A stretch of DNA of 42,561 nt from Kofleriaceae bacterium (GCA_018058095.1 JAGPCO010000063.1:1-42561), one strand, 5' to 3'; positions 32,728 through 42,078 are shown, counted from the first letter of the stretch. The notes: generated by a model from the letters alone, not told the origin. Translations and numbers: made by a program.

Positions 32728-33171
32728 ATGCTCGTTTCCTCGATCCGCTGGGGCCGCGCCGTGCTCGGCGCCGTCGTCGCCGAAGCCACCCAGATCGCGC
32801 TCGCCGTGGCGTGGGTCGCCGTGTACAGCCTGGTGCTGGCGCCGGGACAGCCCGAGGCGGCGTACCAGGCGCACGCCCAGGCGTCCGGGCCGTGGGTGTC
32901 CATCCTCCTCGGCGCGCCCGTGTTCTACGCCGCCAGCCGGTGGATCGCCCGTGATCTCCGCACGGCGCTCGTGCTGTTCGTGGTGTTCCTCGGCCTCGAC
33001 CTGGCCCTCCTGGTGGTGGTCCCCGGTAGTAGCCTCGACCCGGTGCTCCTCCTGCTGATGACCACCAGCTACGCGACCAAGCTGGTCGCCTGTGGACTCG
33101 GCGGCCGGCACGCCGCCGGGCGCCGTGCCGTGGCGTCAGCAACCGCCGGGACCGAGGCCGCGCCGTCGTGA
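32728..33171 (+). CDS. Four-helix integral membrane protein
   Basis: The 147-residue protein has four predicted membrane segments: about 11-35 (AVLGAVVAEATQIALAVAWV), 52-70 (GPWVSILLGAPVFYAA), 78-98 (TALVLFVVFLGLDLALLVVV) and a weaker one at 103-120. A charged tail follows. No family recognised, though small four-helix proteins of this layout are often found beside regulators. The TGA stop overlaps the GTG start of the AraC gene (GTGA), so the two are probably co-translated. Confidence 0.75.
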   Translation: MLVSSIRWGRAVLGAVVAEATQIALAVAWVAVYSLVLAPGQPEAAYQAHAQASGPWVSILLGAPVFYAASRWIARDLRTALVLFVVFLGLDLALLVVVPGSSLDPVLLLLMTTSYATKLVACGLGGRHAAGRRAVASATAGTEAAPS

Positions 33172-34040
33172 ACCCGGATCGGCTCGAGCTGCTGCCGCTG
33201 CTGGTGTACGTCCAGGCGCACCTCGATGAGGACCTCGGCCTGACCGCGCTGGCCCGCCGGGCCGGGCTGTCACCGGCCCACTTCCAGCGGGTGTTCACCG
33301 CCGCCATCGGCGAGTCGCCGCGCGCCTACGTGGCGCGGCTGCGCCTCGAGCAGGCCGCGTTCTACCTGCACATCCACGACGACACGCTGCTGTCGGTCGC
33401 CCTCGCCTGCGGCTTCCACAACCACGAGACCTTCACCCGCGCGTTCCGCCGACGCTTCCGGGTGACGCCACGCGTGTACCGCGCGCGGGCCCGACGGGAC
33501 GCCGCCACGCGTGGTGGCGACGCCGCCACGGAGGCGCCGACGCCGACCTCGCTGTCGCCGACCCGGGTGCGCCGCCTGCGCGCGGTCGACCTGGCTTGCC
33601 TGCGTCACCTCGGGCCCTACCAGGACGTGCCGGAGGCGCTGTTCGATCGGCTCGAGGCCTGGGCCACGCGGCGCGGGCTCGGCGGGCCTCGCCTGTGGAT
33701 GGGCCTGGGCCATGACGCGCCGGCCACCACCGCGGCCGACCAGCTGCGCTTCGACGCCGCCCTGGTGGTCCCCGGCCCGTTCCAGGCCGAGGGCGACATC
33801 GTGCACGCGCGTTTCCCCGGCGGAGACCATGCGGTCACCACCCACGTCGGGCCCTACGCCGCGCTGCCGGCCACGTATGCCGCCATCGTGCCGCGGCTCG
33901 CCGCCCTGCCCCACCACGAGCTGGCCGGGCTGCCCGCGGTCGAGCTGTATCAGACCAGCCGGGTCTGCCTGGGCCTCGAGCTCAACGTGACCGAGGTGTG
34001 CCTGCGGGTGCGGCCACGCCCACACCCGGTCCGGCGATGA
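33168..34040 (+). CDS. AraC-family regulator with GyrI-like effector domain
   Basis: Residues 1-110 of this 290-residue protein hold the two helix-turn-helix motifs of an AraC DNA-binding domain (LTALARRAGLSPAHFQRVFT and VALACGFHNHETFTRAFRRR, followed by RVTPRVYR). A short linker leads to a GyrI-like/AraC effector-binding domain (residues 125-285: CLRHLGPYQDVPEALFDRL, ARFPGGDHAVTTHVGPYAAL, VELYQTS). This N-terminal HTH plus C-terminal GyrI order is that of Rob/SoxS-related and multidrug-responsive regulators. The GTG start overlaps the membrane protein stop by 4 nt, suggesting it senses a compound relevant to that membrane protein. Confidence 0.9.
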   Translation: MNPDRLELLPLLVYVQAHLDEDLGLTALARRAGLSPAHFQRVFTAAIGESPRAYVARLRLEQAAFYLHIHDDTLLSVALACGFHNHETFTRAFRRRFRVTPRVYRARARRDAATRGGDAATEAPTPTSLSPTRVRRLRAVDLACLRHLGPYQDVPEALFDRLEAWATRRGLGGPRLWMGLGHDAPATTAADQLRFDAALVVPGPFQAEGDIVHARFPGGDHAVTTHVGPYAALPATYAAIVPRLAALPHHELAGLPAVELYQTSRVCLGLELNVTEVCLRVRPRPHPVRR

Positions 34041-34058
34041 CCGCGCTGGCGCCCCGGA

Positions 34059-35468
34059 TCACGGCGCCATCGGGCACGGCACCGGGTCGGGGCAGCCGTT
34101 GCCGGCGTCGCGCGGCTCGGTCTGGGTGCAGTAGCGGATGCCCGAGAACGTGTTGCTGGCGAGGAAGTCGATGTCGGCGTCGGCGCGGTAGCCGCGGTCG
34201 ACCCCGTTGCTGGCGCTGGTGCGGATCGTCGTGTTGGTGACGAAGGCGGTCGGCGCCACGCCCGGCACCGTCGAGGTGATGACGATGGCACCCATGGTGC
34301 GGCTGGAGTCGACCCCGGCCGGGGGCGTGCCGCACGAGAAGCCCGTGCTGCTGGTGCCGGGCGCGCCGGCGTGTTCGATCACCGCGTGGTCGATCGCCGT
34401 GCCCGCGTTCGGGACGCCCCGGAAGACGAGCCCGACCCAGTCGCCAGCGGCCGGCGTGGTGGCAGCCGAGGTCATCGTGATCGGCGCCGCCGCCGTGCCG
34501 ATCGCCACCAGCGAGCCGCCGGCGGCCGCGTCGACGTCGAGCCGGTAGCCCGGCAGCATCGCCAGCGTGGTACCCGGCTCGATGGCCAGGATGGCGGTGC
34601 CCGCCGTGCCGACGCCGACCTGCTGGACCGGGTTGGGGTCCTCGGCGGTGCCCATCTGGTACGGCACGCCGCGCGGCTGCATCGACACCGCGAGCACCTG
34701 CCCGCTCACGCCGAAGGCCACCCGCGGCACGACGATGGCGTCGAGGCCGTTGCCGGCGTAGGTGCCGGTCGGCACGACGCCAACCGCGCTCGGGTCGAGC
34801 ACCAGCGGCGCGAGGGCGCTGCCGGTGATCCGCAGGGCGCCGCCGCCGGGGGAGAACCGGGCCGCGCTGGCCAGGATCATCCCGGTCGAGGCCGACCCGA
34901 CCAGGTCGACCTCGTCGACGCTCACCAGCGCCTGCCCGAGCGGGTTGCCATCGCCACGGACCCGGACCATGGCCCGCGCCGTCACCCCGCCACCGGCGCC
35001 CGGCGCGCCGCCGCCCTCGATGCGGGTGTGGGTCAGGCTGAGCGCGCCGCCGCTGACGTCGATCCACCGCCACGGTTGCCCGCTGCTGGCAGCGCGGATC
35101 TGGACCCGCCGGGTCAGTTCGCCCTCGGCCAACAGCGAGCCGCTGACGGTGAGCGCCGCGTCGGGCCCGAGCTCGACCACGGCGCACGGCGCGAGCCGGA
35201 GCGTGACGCCGGCCGGCACGCCGACCTGGGTGGTGATGCGGTGCGGGCTGTCGGCCTCGGTCCACAGCTCGTCGGCGGCGAGCGCGTTGGCGTGATCGGT
35301 GCCCGGCCCGGTCGGCGGCGCGCAGGCGTCGACCACCGCGTCGATCGGCGGCGGCGCCGCGTCGATCACCCGGGGCGCGTCCGGCACCCCGACCGGATCG
35401 TCGCCACAGGCGGCGGCGACCAGCACACACGACGACAGGCGCAACACGACGACGCGACTTCCGAGCAT
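34059..35468 (-). CDS. Lipoprotein with parallel beta-helix-like domain
   Basis: The 469-residue protein has a lipoprotein signal (SSCVLVAAAC) and an Asp/Pro-rich linker to about residue 50. The remainder is a long series of short strands and Gly/Asn/Ser turns (VTLRLAPCAVVELGPDAAL, LSLTHTRIEGGG, IDHAVIEHAG, VTNTTIRTSASNG) resembling right-handed parallel beta-helix surface proteins. A Cys pair occurs at the C-terminus (RYCTQTEP, PVPCP). Function unknown. TACCCT ends 6 nt before the ATG at 35468. Convergent with the AraC gene. Confidence 0.75.
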   Translation of the reverse strand: MLGSRVVVLRLSSCVLVAAACGDDPVGVPDAPRVIDAAPPPIDAVVDACAPPTGPGTDHANALAADELWTEADSPHRITTQVGVPAGVTLRLAPCAVVELGPDAALTVSGSLLAEGELTRRVQIRAASSGQPWRWIDVSGGALSLTHTRIEGGGAPGAGGGVTARAMVRVRGDGNPLGQALVSVDEVDLVGSASTGMILASAARFSPGGGALRITGSALAPLVLDPSAVGVVPTGTYAGNGLDAIVVPRVAFGVSGQVLAVSMQPRGVPYQMGTAEDPNPVQQVGVGTAGTAILAIEPGTTLAMLPGYRLDVDAAAGGSLVAIGTAAAPITMTSAATTPAAGDWVGLVFRGVPNAGTAIDHAVIEHAGAPGTSSTGFSCGTPPAGVDSSRTMGAIVITSTVPGVAPTAFVTNTTIRTSASNGVDRGYRADADIDFLASNTFSGIRYCTQTEPRDAGNGCPDPVPCPMAP

Positions 35469-35474
35469 GGCGAC

Positions 35475-35480
35475 AGGGTA
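35475..35480 (-). promoter_or_regulatory. TANNNT -10 box (TACCCT), leaderless geometry
   Basis: TACCCT ends 6 nt before the ATG at 35468. Confidence 0.6.
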
Positions 35481-35509
35481 TCAGGAGACGTGGGGAGCCG
35501 CCGTCGCGA

Positions 35510-36262
35510 TCACGGCCGCGCCGGCGTCGGCATCGCGCGTCCCTGCAGCCGGCGCTCGAGCGCGGCGTAGTCGGCGTCGGGCAGCTCGGGCGCGGCGGCC
35601 AGATCGGCGCCGCGTGCGACGTGAACCCCACGCAGCCAGCGGGTGACCGGCAGCAGCTCGGGTGGCTCCGAGGCGGTGCTCCCCGAGTAGGCGGTCGTCG
35701 TGAAGGTCCCGACCGGGGTCTGCAGCTGGTAGGTGTGGGTCACCCCGTCGTCGACCGCGGGGTCCTGGTACAGCGGCTGCAGGCGCGGAAAGCCGGCCGC
35801 GACCAGCAGCGCCTGCGCCTCGGCCAGCTCGGCCGGCGCCAGCGTGTAGGTGGCGCGAAAGCGGCGGACCCGCCCGAACTCCTTGTCGCCGGCCTTGCGC
35901 AGCTCGGCGCACAGCGCGACGTCGTCGGCTGGTGGACGAGCGCAGTGCTTCTTGACCTGGACGGTCTCCATGCGCGCGAACACGTCGACCACGCGGCCGT
36001 CGGAGTTCACCTCCATCACCTCGGTCCCGATCTCGAAGTGGAACGACGAGAACGTGAGCTGGTACGGTGCCTGGCCTTGCCAGCCCGCGGCCACCGGCAC
36101 CGGCCCGGCGGCGTCGACCGACGGCGCCATGGTGTCGGTGGTAGGCGGGCGCGCGGTCGCGGGCGTGGTCGTGGCCGGCGGCGGCGGGCCATCCGCCGAC
36201 GAGCCCGCACACGCGGCGATCAGGATCAGCCCGCCCAGCGTCAGTGCGTGTTTGCCTCGCAT
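35510..36262 (-). CDS. Hypothetical lipoprotein
   Basis: The 250-residue protein has a lipoprotein signal (LTLGGLILIAAC, Cys18) and a Pro/Thr-rich linker to about residue 55. The mature domain is a single compact fold with two cysteines (KKHCARPP, VALCAEL), a strand series (TYQLQTPVGTFTTTAYSG) and no catalytic motif. No family recognised. TACGCT ends 6 nt before the ATG at 36262; the gene is divergent from the esterase lipoprotein. Confidence 0.7.
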   Translation of the reverse strand: MRGKHALTLGGLILIAACAGSSADGPPPPATTTPATARPPTTDTMAPSVDAAGPVPVAAGWQGQAPYQLTFSSFHFEIGTEVMEVNSDGRVVDVFARMETVQVKKHCARPPADDVALCAELRKAGDKEFGRVRRFRATYTLAPAELAEAQALLVAAGFPRLQPLYQDPAVDDGVTHTYQLQTPVGTFTTTAYSGSTASEPPELLPVTRWLRGVHVARGADLAAAPELPDADYAALERRLQGRAMPTPARP

Positions 36263-36268
36263 GCCGCC

Positions 36269-36274
36269 AGCGTA
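36269..36274 (-). promoter_or_regulatory. TANNNT -10 box (TACGCT), leaderless geometry
   Basis: TACGCT ends 6 nt before the ATG at 36262. Confidence 0.6.
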
Positions 36275-36319
36275 GCGCGTCGGAGCGTGTGGCGCCGGCG
36301 TGAGGACACGTCGCGGTGG

Positions 36320-36325
36320 TACCGT
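36320..36325 (+). promoter_or_regulatory. TANNNT -10 box (TACCGT), leaderless geometry
   Basis: TACCGT ends 7 nt before the ATG at 36333. Confidence 0.6.
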
Positions 36326-36332
36326 CGAGGTC

Positions 36333-37217
36333 ATGCGGCGAACCCTCACCTGTGCCGTGCTGTCGACGCTGGCCTGCGACGGCGCCACCCCGGCGGCCGG
36401 CGACGCCGCGGCAGGCACCGACGGCCCCACCACCGTCGACGCCGTGGTCGCGCCCGACGCGGCGACCACCAGCGTGGGCTGCCAGACCGGGGCCGGCCTG
36501 GCCGAGGGCGAACACACGTTCGAGCTCGACGGCCGGACCCGGCGCTACGTGCTGCGGCTGCCGCAGGGCTACGCCCGCGACCGGGCCTGGCCGGTGGTGC
36601 TGGCCCTGCACGGCAACGGTGGTTCGGTCAGCTACTGGGATGGCACCAGCGGCGACCGCAACATCCGGGCGGTGCTGGCCGACGACGCGGTGCTGGTGGT
36701 GCTCGAGGCCATCGGCGGCAACTGGCGCGACTACGCCCTGCCCGAGGCGGAGTGGCCGGCCCTGCTCGAGGCCGAGCTGCGTTACGTCGACGCGGTCGTG
36801 ACCCAGGTCCGGACCGACCTGTGCGTCCGCGACGACGGCCTGTTCGCGATGGGCTTCTCCGGCGGTGGGTCGTTCGCCGGCGTGCTGGCGTGTCGACGCC
36901 CCGACGTCCGCGCCATCGCCGTCGGCGGCGCCGTGCTGTACGTGCCGGCCGCCACCTGCACGCGCCCGGTGCCGGCGTGGATCACCATCGGCGCGCTCGA
37001 GCTGGTGCCGGCGCGCGAGGAGTACCGCGACACCTTCCGCGACCTGGCCGGATGCGCGGCGACGACCAGCGCGACCCCGCCGGCGCCGTGCACCGCGTAC
37101 GCCGGGTGTATGCCCGGGGCTCCCGTGCACTACTGCCCGCACCCCGGCGACCACATCTGGCCGTCGTTCGCGAGCGCGGCGATGTGGCAGTTCTTCGCCG
37201 CCCAGCTCGCGCCGTGA
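36333..37217 (+). CDS. Secreted esterase of the LpqC/PHB depolymerase-feruloyl esterase type
   Basis: The 294-residue protein has a short lipoprotein-like signal (MRRTLTCAVLSTLAC) and an Ala/Asp/Thr linker. The catalytic domain follows the family order: RRYVLRLPQGYARDRAWPVV, the oxyanion-side LALHGNGGS, the nucleophile elbow GFSGGGSF, a later Cys-rich segment and the catalytic His in CPHPGDHIWPSF. Such enzymes cleave polyhydroxybutyrate, feruloyl-polysaccharide or related esters; the substrate here is not determined. Nine cysteines suggest disulfide bonds. Confidence 0.85.
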   Translation: MRRTLTCAVLSTLACDGATPAAGDAAAGTDGPTTVDAVVAPDAATTSVGCQTGAGLAEGEHTFELDGRTRRYVLRLPQGYARDRAWPVVLALHGNGGSVSYWDGTSGDRNIRAVLADDAVLVVLEAIGGNWRDYALPEAEWPALLEAELRYVDAVVTQVRTDLCVRDDGLFAMGFSGGGSFAGVLACRRPDVRAIAVGGAVLYVPAATCTRPVPAWITIGALELVPAREEYRDTFRDLAGCAATTSATPPAPCTAYAGCMPGAPVHYCPHPGDHIWPSFASAAMWQFFAAQLAP

Positions 37218-37235
37218 TGGTTGCGCGGGCCGCGC

Positions 37236-38402
37236 TCAGGCCCCGGCCAGCCGCCACGGCGGGAAGCGGCGCACCTCGCCAGCCTGGTACAGGCACAGGC
37301 GATTGCCGGCCGGGTCACGCAGGCGGGCCTCGCGCCATCGCCACGCCTGGTCGACCGGGCCATGCTCGAACGCCACGCCGCCAGCGACCAGCGCCGCGAC
37401 CCGGGTGTCGAGGTCGTCGCACTCGAGGAACACCGTGACGCCGTCGCCAGCCGCCCCGGCGGCCGGGTCCCCGACCTCGATCGACAGCGTGGCCCCACCC
37501 GCGGCCTCGAACCGGGCGTAGCGCGGCGGTGACGCCACCAGCTGGCGCAGGCCGAGCTGGCGGTAGAACGCGACCGAGGCGGCGTAGTCACGGCACGGCA
37601 CCGTGACCTGGTTGAGGCGAGGGCCGGCGCCGAGGCCGACGTCGAGGCGGACGTCGGCGTGGCCGAGCGGGCCGTGGCCGTGGCCGAGCCCGGGCGCGGC
37701 GTGCAGCGCGATCCGCACGAACGTGCGCGCCTGCGCCACCGCGTCGATCAGGCTCAGGCCCTGCCCGAGCCTGGTGGCGACGGCGCTGGCCAGGGTACAG
37801 CCGGTGCCGTGGGTGTGGCGGGTGGCGATCGGCGGCGCGCTCCAGCGCGCCTGTTCGCCGTGCCCATCGACCAGTCGGTCGATGATCGGATCACCCTCGC
37901 TGCCGCCCTTGACCAGCAACGCGGCGCCGGGCCGCAGCGCCGCCACCAGCACGTCCTCGCCGCCGAGCAGGGCCAGCTCGTCGCGGTTGGGCGTCACCAC
38001 CCGCGCCAGCGCCAGCAGGCGCGGCAACACGCGCGTGGTCGCCTCGTCGATCAGGCGGGCGCCGCTGGCGGCGACCATGACCGGATCGACCACCACCGGC
38101 ACCCCGGCCGCGGCCAGCGGGGCCAGCGCGGTGACCAGCAGGTCGACCATGGCCGGCGACGCCACCATGCCGACCTTGACCGCGTCGACGCCAAAGTCGG
38201 GCACGACCGCGTCGAGCTGGGCCGCGACCACCGGCAGCGGCACCGGGTGCACCGCGCTCACCCCTTCGCTGTTCTGCGCGGTGATGGCGGTGATCACCGT
38301 CAGCCCGTGGCCGCCGAGCATGGTCACCGTCTTGAGATCGGCCTGGATGCCGGCGCCACCGCCAGAGTCCGAACCAGCGACGAGGAGGATGCGGGCGATC
38401 AT
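37236..38402 (-). CDS. thiD: ThiD fused to a VOC (glyoxalase-fold) domain
   Basis: Residues 1-250 are a complete ThiD-type hydroxymethylpyrimidine (phosphate) kinase of thiamine biosynthesis: [62 protein letters not shown] and the anion-hole GTGCTLASA. Residues 260-375 are a VOC/glyoxalase-fold domain ([40 protein letters not shown]). Several usual metal-ligand positions are not the expected His/Glu (LNQ at the first, LCLY at the last), so catalysis by this half is doubtful. No other thi genes are nearby. TACCCT ends 7 nt before the ATG at 38402. Confidence 0.88.
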   Translation of the reverse strand: MIARILLVAGSDSGGGAGIQADLKTVTMLGGHGLTVITAITAQNSEGVSAVHPVPLPVVAAQLDAVVPDFGVDAVKVGMVASPAMVDLLVTALAPLAAAGVPVVVDPVMVAASGARLIDEATTRVLPRLLALARVVTPNRDELALLGGEDVLVAALRPGAALLVKGGSEGDPIIDRLVDGHGEQARWSAPPIATRHTHGTGCTLASAVATRLGQGLSLIDAVAQARTFVRIALHAAPGLGHGHGPLGHADVRLDVGLGAGPRLNQVTVPCRDYAASVAFYRQLGLRQLVASPPRYARFEAAGGATLSIEVGDPAAGAAGDGVTVFLECDDLDTRVAALVAGGVAFEHGPVDQAWRWREARLRDPAGNRLCLYQAGEVRRFPPWRLAGA

Positions 38403-38409
38403 CGCCGTG

Positions 38410-38415
38410 AGGGTA
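38410..38415 (-). promoter_or_regulatory. TANNNT -10 box (TACCCT), leaderless geometry
   Basis: TACCCT ends 7 nt before the ATG at 38402 and excludes the longer upstream frame as coding. Confidence 0.6.
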
Positions 38416-38442
38416 GCGCCCCGGCGGCGCAGGCGCAGCGCG

Positions 38443-39462
38443 TCAAGGCGCGGGACGGCGACGGCGCCGGCGGCGCGCGGCTCGACCGGCCAGGACCAGG
38501 CCCAGCATCCACGCCGCGCCGGGGCCCCCGCCGTTGCCCGCACGGCAGCCAGCGCTGATCTCATCCTGCCCGGGACCAGCGCCTGCCTCATCGACCTTGC
38601 CCAGACAGGCCAGCTCGAGCCGACGGCACACCTCGGCCTCGGCCGGGGCCGAGGTCGGCGGGGACGTCCCCGGCGGCGCCAGCGTCGTGTCGTCGTCGCA
38701 GCGCCAGCTCGGTGCCTGGGCGCGCAGGCCGGCCGCGGTCGCGCTCACCAGCGCCGGCCCGACGACGTCACCGTCCCACCGGGTGTCGGCGCCATCCCAG
38801 GCGTCGTGCTCGCCGAGGAAGTCGCACGCCTGCAGCGGCGACGGCAGGGTGACCCGCTCGCAGGTCGCGCCGCCCTCGCCGTCGATACAGACGTCGCGCA
38901 GCGGCCCGGCCGGCGCCTCGGCCAGCGCCGCCGCCGCCAGCGCCATCACCTCGGCGGTGCGGGTGCTGGCGCAGGCCGCGGCCTCGGGAGTCTCGTCGGG
39001 ACTGTGCTCGCCGCCGGTGCACACGTCGAGGATCGACAGGTGCGCGTGCTGCGGGTTGGTCATGCCGTGGTGCGCACACTCGTCCTGGACCGTGTGCAGC
39101 AGCCGACCCAGCACGACCGCGGCGCCGTCGCCGTCCCCGGCCCGGGCGACCGCGACGAGGCGCGCCGACAGCTGCGCCGTGCGGTCGACCGCCGCGGTCG
39201 CGGCCGCACACCGCCCCTGGCCGACGGCGCGCTGGGCGTGCGCCGCCGGCACGTCCCACTCGTGGAGGTCGGTGTCGTGCGCGGCCTGCCCGGCGCGCAG
39301 GCAGAACCCATTGGGCAGGCCGGCGTCGTAGCAGGCCGCCAGCGTGACCAGCCGGTGGTGCCACGGCGTCAGCGCTGCGGCCGGCCGGACCGAGGCCAGC
39401 ACGGCCGCGACCACGAGCACGGCCAGCGCGCCGGAGCGACCGAGGAAGGAACGACACACCAC
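38443..39462 (-). CDS. Secreted zinc-phospholipase C/S1-P1-like protein with MYXO-CTERM tail
   Basis: The 339-residue protein starts at a GTG (39462 or 39459) before a signal peptide ([22 protein letters not shown]). The mature N-terminus LTPWHH, then [11 protein letters not shown] and [17 protein letters not shown] recall the Trp/His/Asp zinc ligands of zinc-dependent phospholipase C and S1/P1 nucleases (HxxxDxxxHH). The family call is inference from motif spacing. The C-terminus, [20 protein letters not shown] followed by an Arg run, is a MYXO-CTERM-like Cys-hydrophobic-Arg sorting signal. No TANNNT box; the 178-nt gap to the beta-lactamase gene contains no other gene I see. Confidence 0.7.
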   Translation of the reverse strand: MVCRSFLGRSGALAVLVVAAVLASVRPAAALTPWHHRLVTLAACYDAGLPNGFCLRAGQAAHDTDLHEWDVPAAHAQRAVGQGRCAAATAAVDRTAQLSARLVAVARAGDGDGAAVVLGRLLHTVQDECAHHGMTNPQHAHLSILDVCTGGEHSPDETPEAAACASTRTAEVMALAAAALAEAPAGPLRDVCIDGEGGATCERVTLPSPLQACDFLGEHDAWDGADTRWDGDVVGPALVSATAAGLRAQAPSWRCDDDTTLAPPGTSPPTSAPAEAEVCRRLELACLGKVDEAGAGPGQDEISAGCRAGNGGGPGAAWMLGLVLAGRAARRRRRRRPAP

Positions 39463-39640
39463 GGCGCATCTCGATTCACGGCTCGGGCCAACCTGGGGCC
39501 CGCGCCGAGGTGCACGAACCCTGCACGCCACCATCCCGGCGACGCCAGATCTGGCGCGCCCGGAACAGCGACTGTCGACCTGACCAGCGCGGTCGCCGGC
39601 GGGGCGAGGCGTCGGCACGCCGTCGGCGCCCGAACCCGCC

Positions 39641-40621
39641 TCAGGAGATGGCGCTGGCGACCAGCCGGCCGACCTTGGCCAGCACCTCCTGCTCCTCGGG
39701 CCGGGTGTTCTCGGCCACAGCCCGGGTGTCGAGGTATGCGGCCACCACCAGCGGGGCCCGCCCGTCCGGGGGCTCGAGCCAGGCGACGTCGTTGATCTTC
39801 GTGGTCTGGCCGTCGCCGACCATGGTCCCGGTCTTGTCGCCGGCGACCCAGCCGGCGGGCCAGCCGGCGCGCAGGCGCTTGGCCCCGGTCTCGGTGGCGA
39901 TCATCCACTCGCGCAGCGTCGCCCGCGCCGGCGCCGGCAAGCCGCCGCCGTACAAGAGGTGCGCCATCAGCGTGGCCTTGGCCCGCGGCGAGGTGGTGTC
40001 GCGTGGGTCGCCCTCGGCCCACTGGTTCATCGCCGGCTCGAGGCGGTCGACCCGGGTCACCTGGTCGCCATGGCGCCGGCAGAACGCGGTCAACGCCTCC
40101 GGCCCGCCGAGGTGACGCAGCAGCACGTTGGCGGCCGGGTTGTCGCTGGTGGTCTGGGTCGCGCGCGCCAGCTCGCCGACGGTGGCGGTGGCGTGGGGCA
40201 GGCCGCGGGCGGTCGCCGCCGTCAGCAGCGGCTCGGTCACCGGCGCGTGGTGGACCAGGTCGGCCTTGGTGAAGGTGAGCGGGGTGTCGAGCCCGGGCCC
40301 ACCGGTGGCGGCCCGCTCGAGGACCATGGCCGCCAGCACGACCTTGAACGTCGAGCACATCGCGAAGCGCTCGTCGAGGCGATGCCCGACCACGGCGCCG
40401 GTGCCGGTGTCGAGCACCGCCACGCCGAGGCGGCTGGAGCCCTCGAGCTCGGCGATCGCCGCCGCCAGCGTCGACGCCAGCGCCGCCGTCGCCGGGCCCG
40501 CGTCACCCGACCCGGCGCTCGGCGCAGCGCCGGTCGCCGCCGGGGTCGGCTTGCCCTTGCAGCCGGTCACGAGCCAGGCGCCGCCGAGGAACGAAGAATG
40601 GAGGAAGGTCCGTCGAAGCAT
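39641..40621 (-). CDS. Class A beta-lactamase, lipid-anchored, Tat-like signal
   Basis: All class A motifs are present in the 326-residue protein: STFK at 90-93 (nucleophile Ser90), SDN at 159-161, ExxxN at 195-199 (omega loop, EPAMN) and KTG at 263-265. The enzyme hydrolyses beta-lactams in the periplasm. The N-terminus [14 protein letters not shown], then AWLVTGC, combines a twin-arginine-like start with a lipobox, suggesting Tat export and lipidation. A Cys precedes the active Ser (MCSTFK). Substrate spectrum is not predictable. TACGTT lies 8 nt before the ATG. No regulatory ampR-like gene is adjacent. Confidence 0.92.
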   Translation of the reverse strand: MLRRTFLHSSFLGGAWLVTGCKGKPTPAATGAAPSAGSGDAGPATAALASTLAAAIAELEGSSRLGVAVLDTGTGAVVGHRLDERFAMCSTFKVVLAAMVLERAATGGPGLDTPLTFTKADLVHHAPVTEPLLTAATARGLPHATATVGELARATQTTSDNPAANVLLRHLGGPEALTAFCRRHGDQVTRVDRLEPAMNQWAEGDPRDTTSPRAKATLMAHLLYGGGLPAPARATLREWMIATETGAKRLRAGWPAGWVAGDKTGTMVGDGQTTKINDVAWLEPPDGRAPLVVAAYLDTRAVAENTRPEEQEVLAKVGRLVASAIS

Positions 40622-40629
40622 CCGCGCCC

Positions 40630-40635
40630 AACGTA
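40630..40635 (-). promoter_or_regulatory. TANNNT-type box (TACGTT), spacing 8
   Basis: TACGTT ends 8 nt before the ATG at 40621, one nt longer than the main group. Confidence 0.4.
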
Positions 40636-40778
40636 CCAGCCCGCGGCGCTATTCCCGACCTGGCGCGATGGCGAACGCGTCGCGCGCCTTGTGTAGCCGC
40701 GCGCCTGGTCGACGCCGACAAGCGCGGCCTGGACGTGGAGTACCGCCTGGCCGGCGACGAGATGTGCCGGTTCTCCCG

Positions 40779-42071
40779 CTACGGCGCGCCCTGAAAGATC
40801 GGCAGGCGGGGCGCGAGCTGGGCGAGGATGTGGTGGACCTCGCGCTCGAGCCAGAAGCCGAACGGCTCGATGGCCGCCGGGTCGGTCGGCGTCGGCTCGA
40901 GCAGGTCCTCCATCGGCCCGTCGAGCGTGAACGGGGCGATGGCGTGTTCGCCGGTGGTGGTGGCGCTGCGGGTGTCGAACAGGTAGCCGGTGCAACCCCA
41001 GCCGCCGTGGAACGGGCGGGCCTGGCCGTAGCCGAGCCCGGGGTGCTCGTCCTCGAGCATCTCCAGGTCGACGTTGATCGCGCCGACCTCGAGGCAACAC
41101 CAGCCGCCGCCCGACGTGTTGCCGCAGTAGAACATCGCCAGCCCGTCGTCGGCCGCCGACGACACGATCCAGGTGATGGAGCCGTACCGGGCCAGGAAGT
41201 ACGCGAACGACGAGCGCGTGCGGTCGGGCGGGGCCGGGTCGGCGCCGAGCGCACGCCACCGCCCGAACTTGTCCTCGTGGACTCCCTCGAAGTAGTCGCC
41301 GTAGCCGAGCGCCTCCCAGGTGGCGCGGTCCTCGGGCCGCCGCAGCGCCTCGACCACGAAGTGCGCGCGCGGGAACTGCGCGAGCAGCGCCACCACCCGC
41401 GCCATCGCCGCGTCGACGGCGGCGTACGGGTCGGGCGACGGCGTCAGCGGCGGCACCGGCAGGTGGCGACGGGCGCCCAGGAACTCGATGAGGCGCAACG
41501 CGAAGCCGTCGACCAGGCGGGCGTTGATGAGCTGCTCGGCCCGCGCACGCGCCGCCGCCGGATCGGCGCACGCCTCGACCTGCCCGTCGGCGTGCCAGGC
41601 CTTGCCCGGGCCGCCGCTGGTGCGCACCTCGGCACCCTGGATCGAGATGACCCAGAGGTTGTACGCGCCGTCGTCCATGCGCAGGTACTGCCGGTGCACG
41701 CGCCCGAACGGCTCGACGTCCCAGGCGTCGATCGACACGAACCCCGGCGGCGCCGGCGCCGGCTCCTGCCCGGCCGGGACCCACTGCCGGTGCAGCGGCC
41801 CGTTGAGGTGACAGCGATGGACCAGCGTGCCGTCGTCGGTCACCACGTGCTCGATCGCGAAGCCCCGCCCCGGGTACCACCACAGGCGCCGCGCCCGCAC
41901 CGGGCCGAGGCCCGACCCCGGCGGCGGTCCCTCGCTCAAGATCTCGCGGCCGTCGCGCGCGACCCGCAGGACGTAGAACATGCCCTTGAGCAGCCGGCCC
42001 CACAGCTCGTCGCCGGCCTGCAGCAGGCCCTCGGTGCGCGGGCCGAACACGTCGATGATCTCGCTTCGCAT
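40779..42071 (-). CDS. WGR-like domain protein of unknown function
   Basis: The 430-residue cytoplasmic protein has a WGR-like segment at residues 127-190 (VHRQYLRMDDGAYNLWVISI, then GKAW, PAAARARAEQLINARLVDGF); WGR domains are nucleic-acid-associated modules in PARPs and bacterial regulators. The WGR triplet itself is not retained, so the match is partial. The N-terminal 110 residues (LKGMFYVLRVARDGREILSE, WWYPGRGFAIEHVV) and the C-terminal 240 residues (FAYFLARYGSITWIVSSA, GNTSGGGWCCLEVGAINVD) are not recognised. TACACT ends 7 nt before the ATG at 42071. Confidence 0.7.
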   Translation of the reverse strand: MRSEIIDVFGPRTEGLLQAGDELWGRLLKGMFYVLRVARDGREILSEGPPPGSGLGPVRARRLWWYPGRGFAIEHVVTDDGTLVHRCHLNGPLHRQWVPAGQEPAPAPPGFVSIDAWDVEPFGRVHRQYLRMDDGAYNLWVISIQGAEVRTSGGPGKAWHADGQVEACADPAAARARAEQLINARLVDGFALRLIEFLGARRHLPVPPLTPSPDPYAAVDAAMARVVALLAQFPRAHFVVEALRRPEDRATWEALGYGDYFEGVHEDKFGRWRALGADPAPPDRTRSSFAYFLARYGSITWIVSSAADDGLAMFYCGNTSGGGWCCLEVGAINVDLEMLEDEHPGLGYGQARPFHGGWGCTGYLFDTRSATTTGEHAIAPFTLDGPMEDLLEPTPTDPAAIEPFGFWLEREVHHILAQLAPRLPIFQGAP

Positions 42072-42078
42072 GGGCCGG

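Noticed and set aside
39060..39469. Alternative minus-strand start [12 protein letters not shown] at 39469
   Set aside because: It reads a different frame without cysteine pattern, signal peptide or zinc motifs; the GTG at 39462 gives a proper signal peptide.
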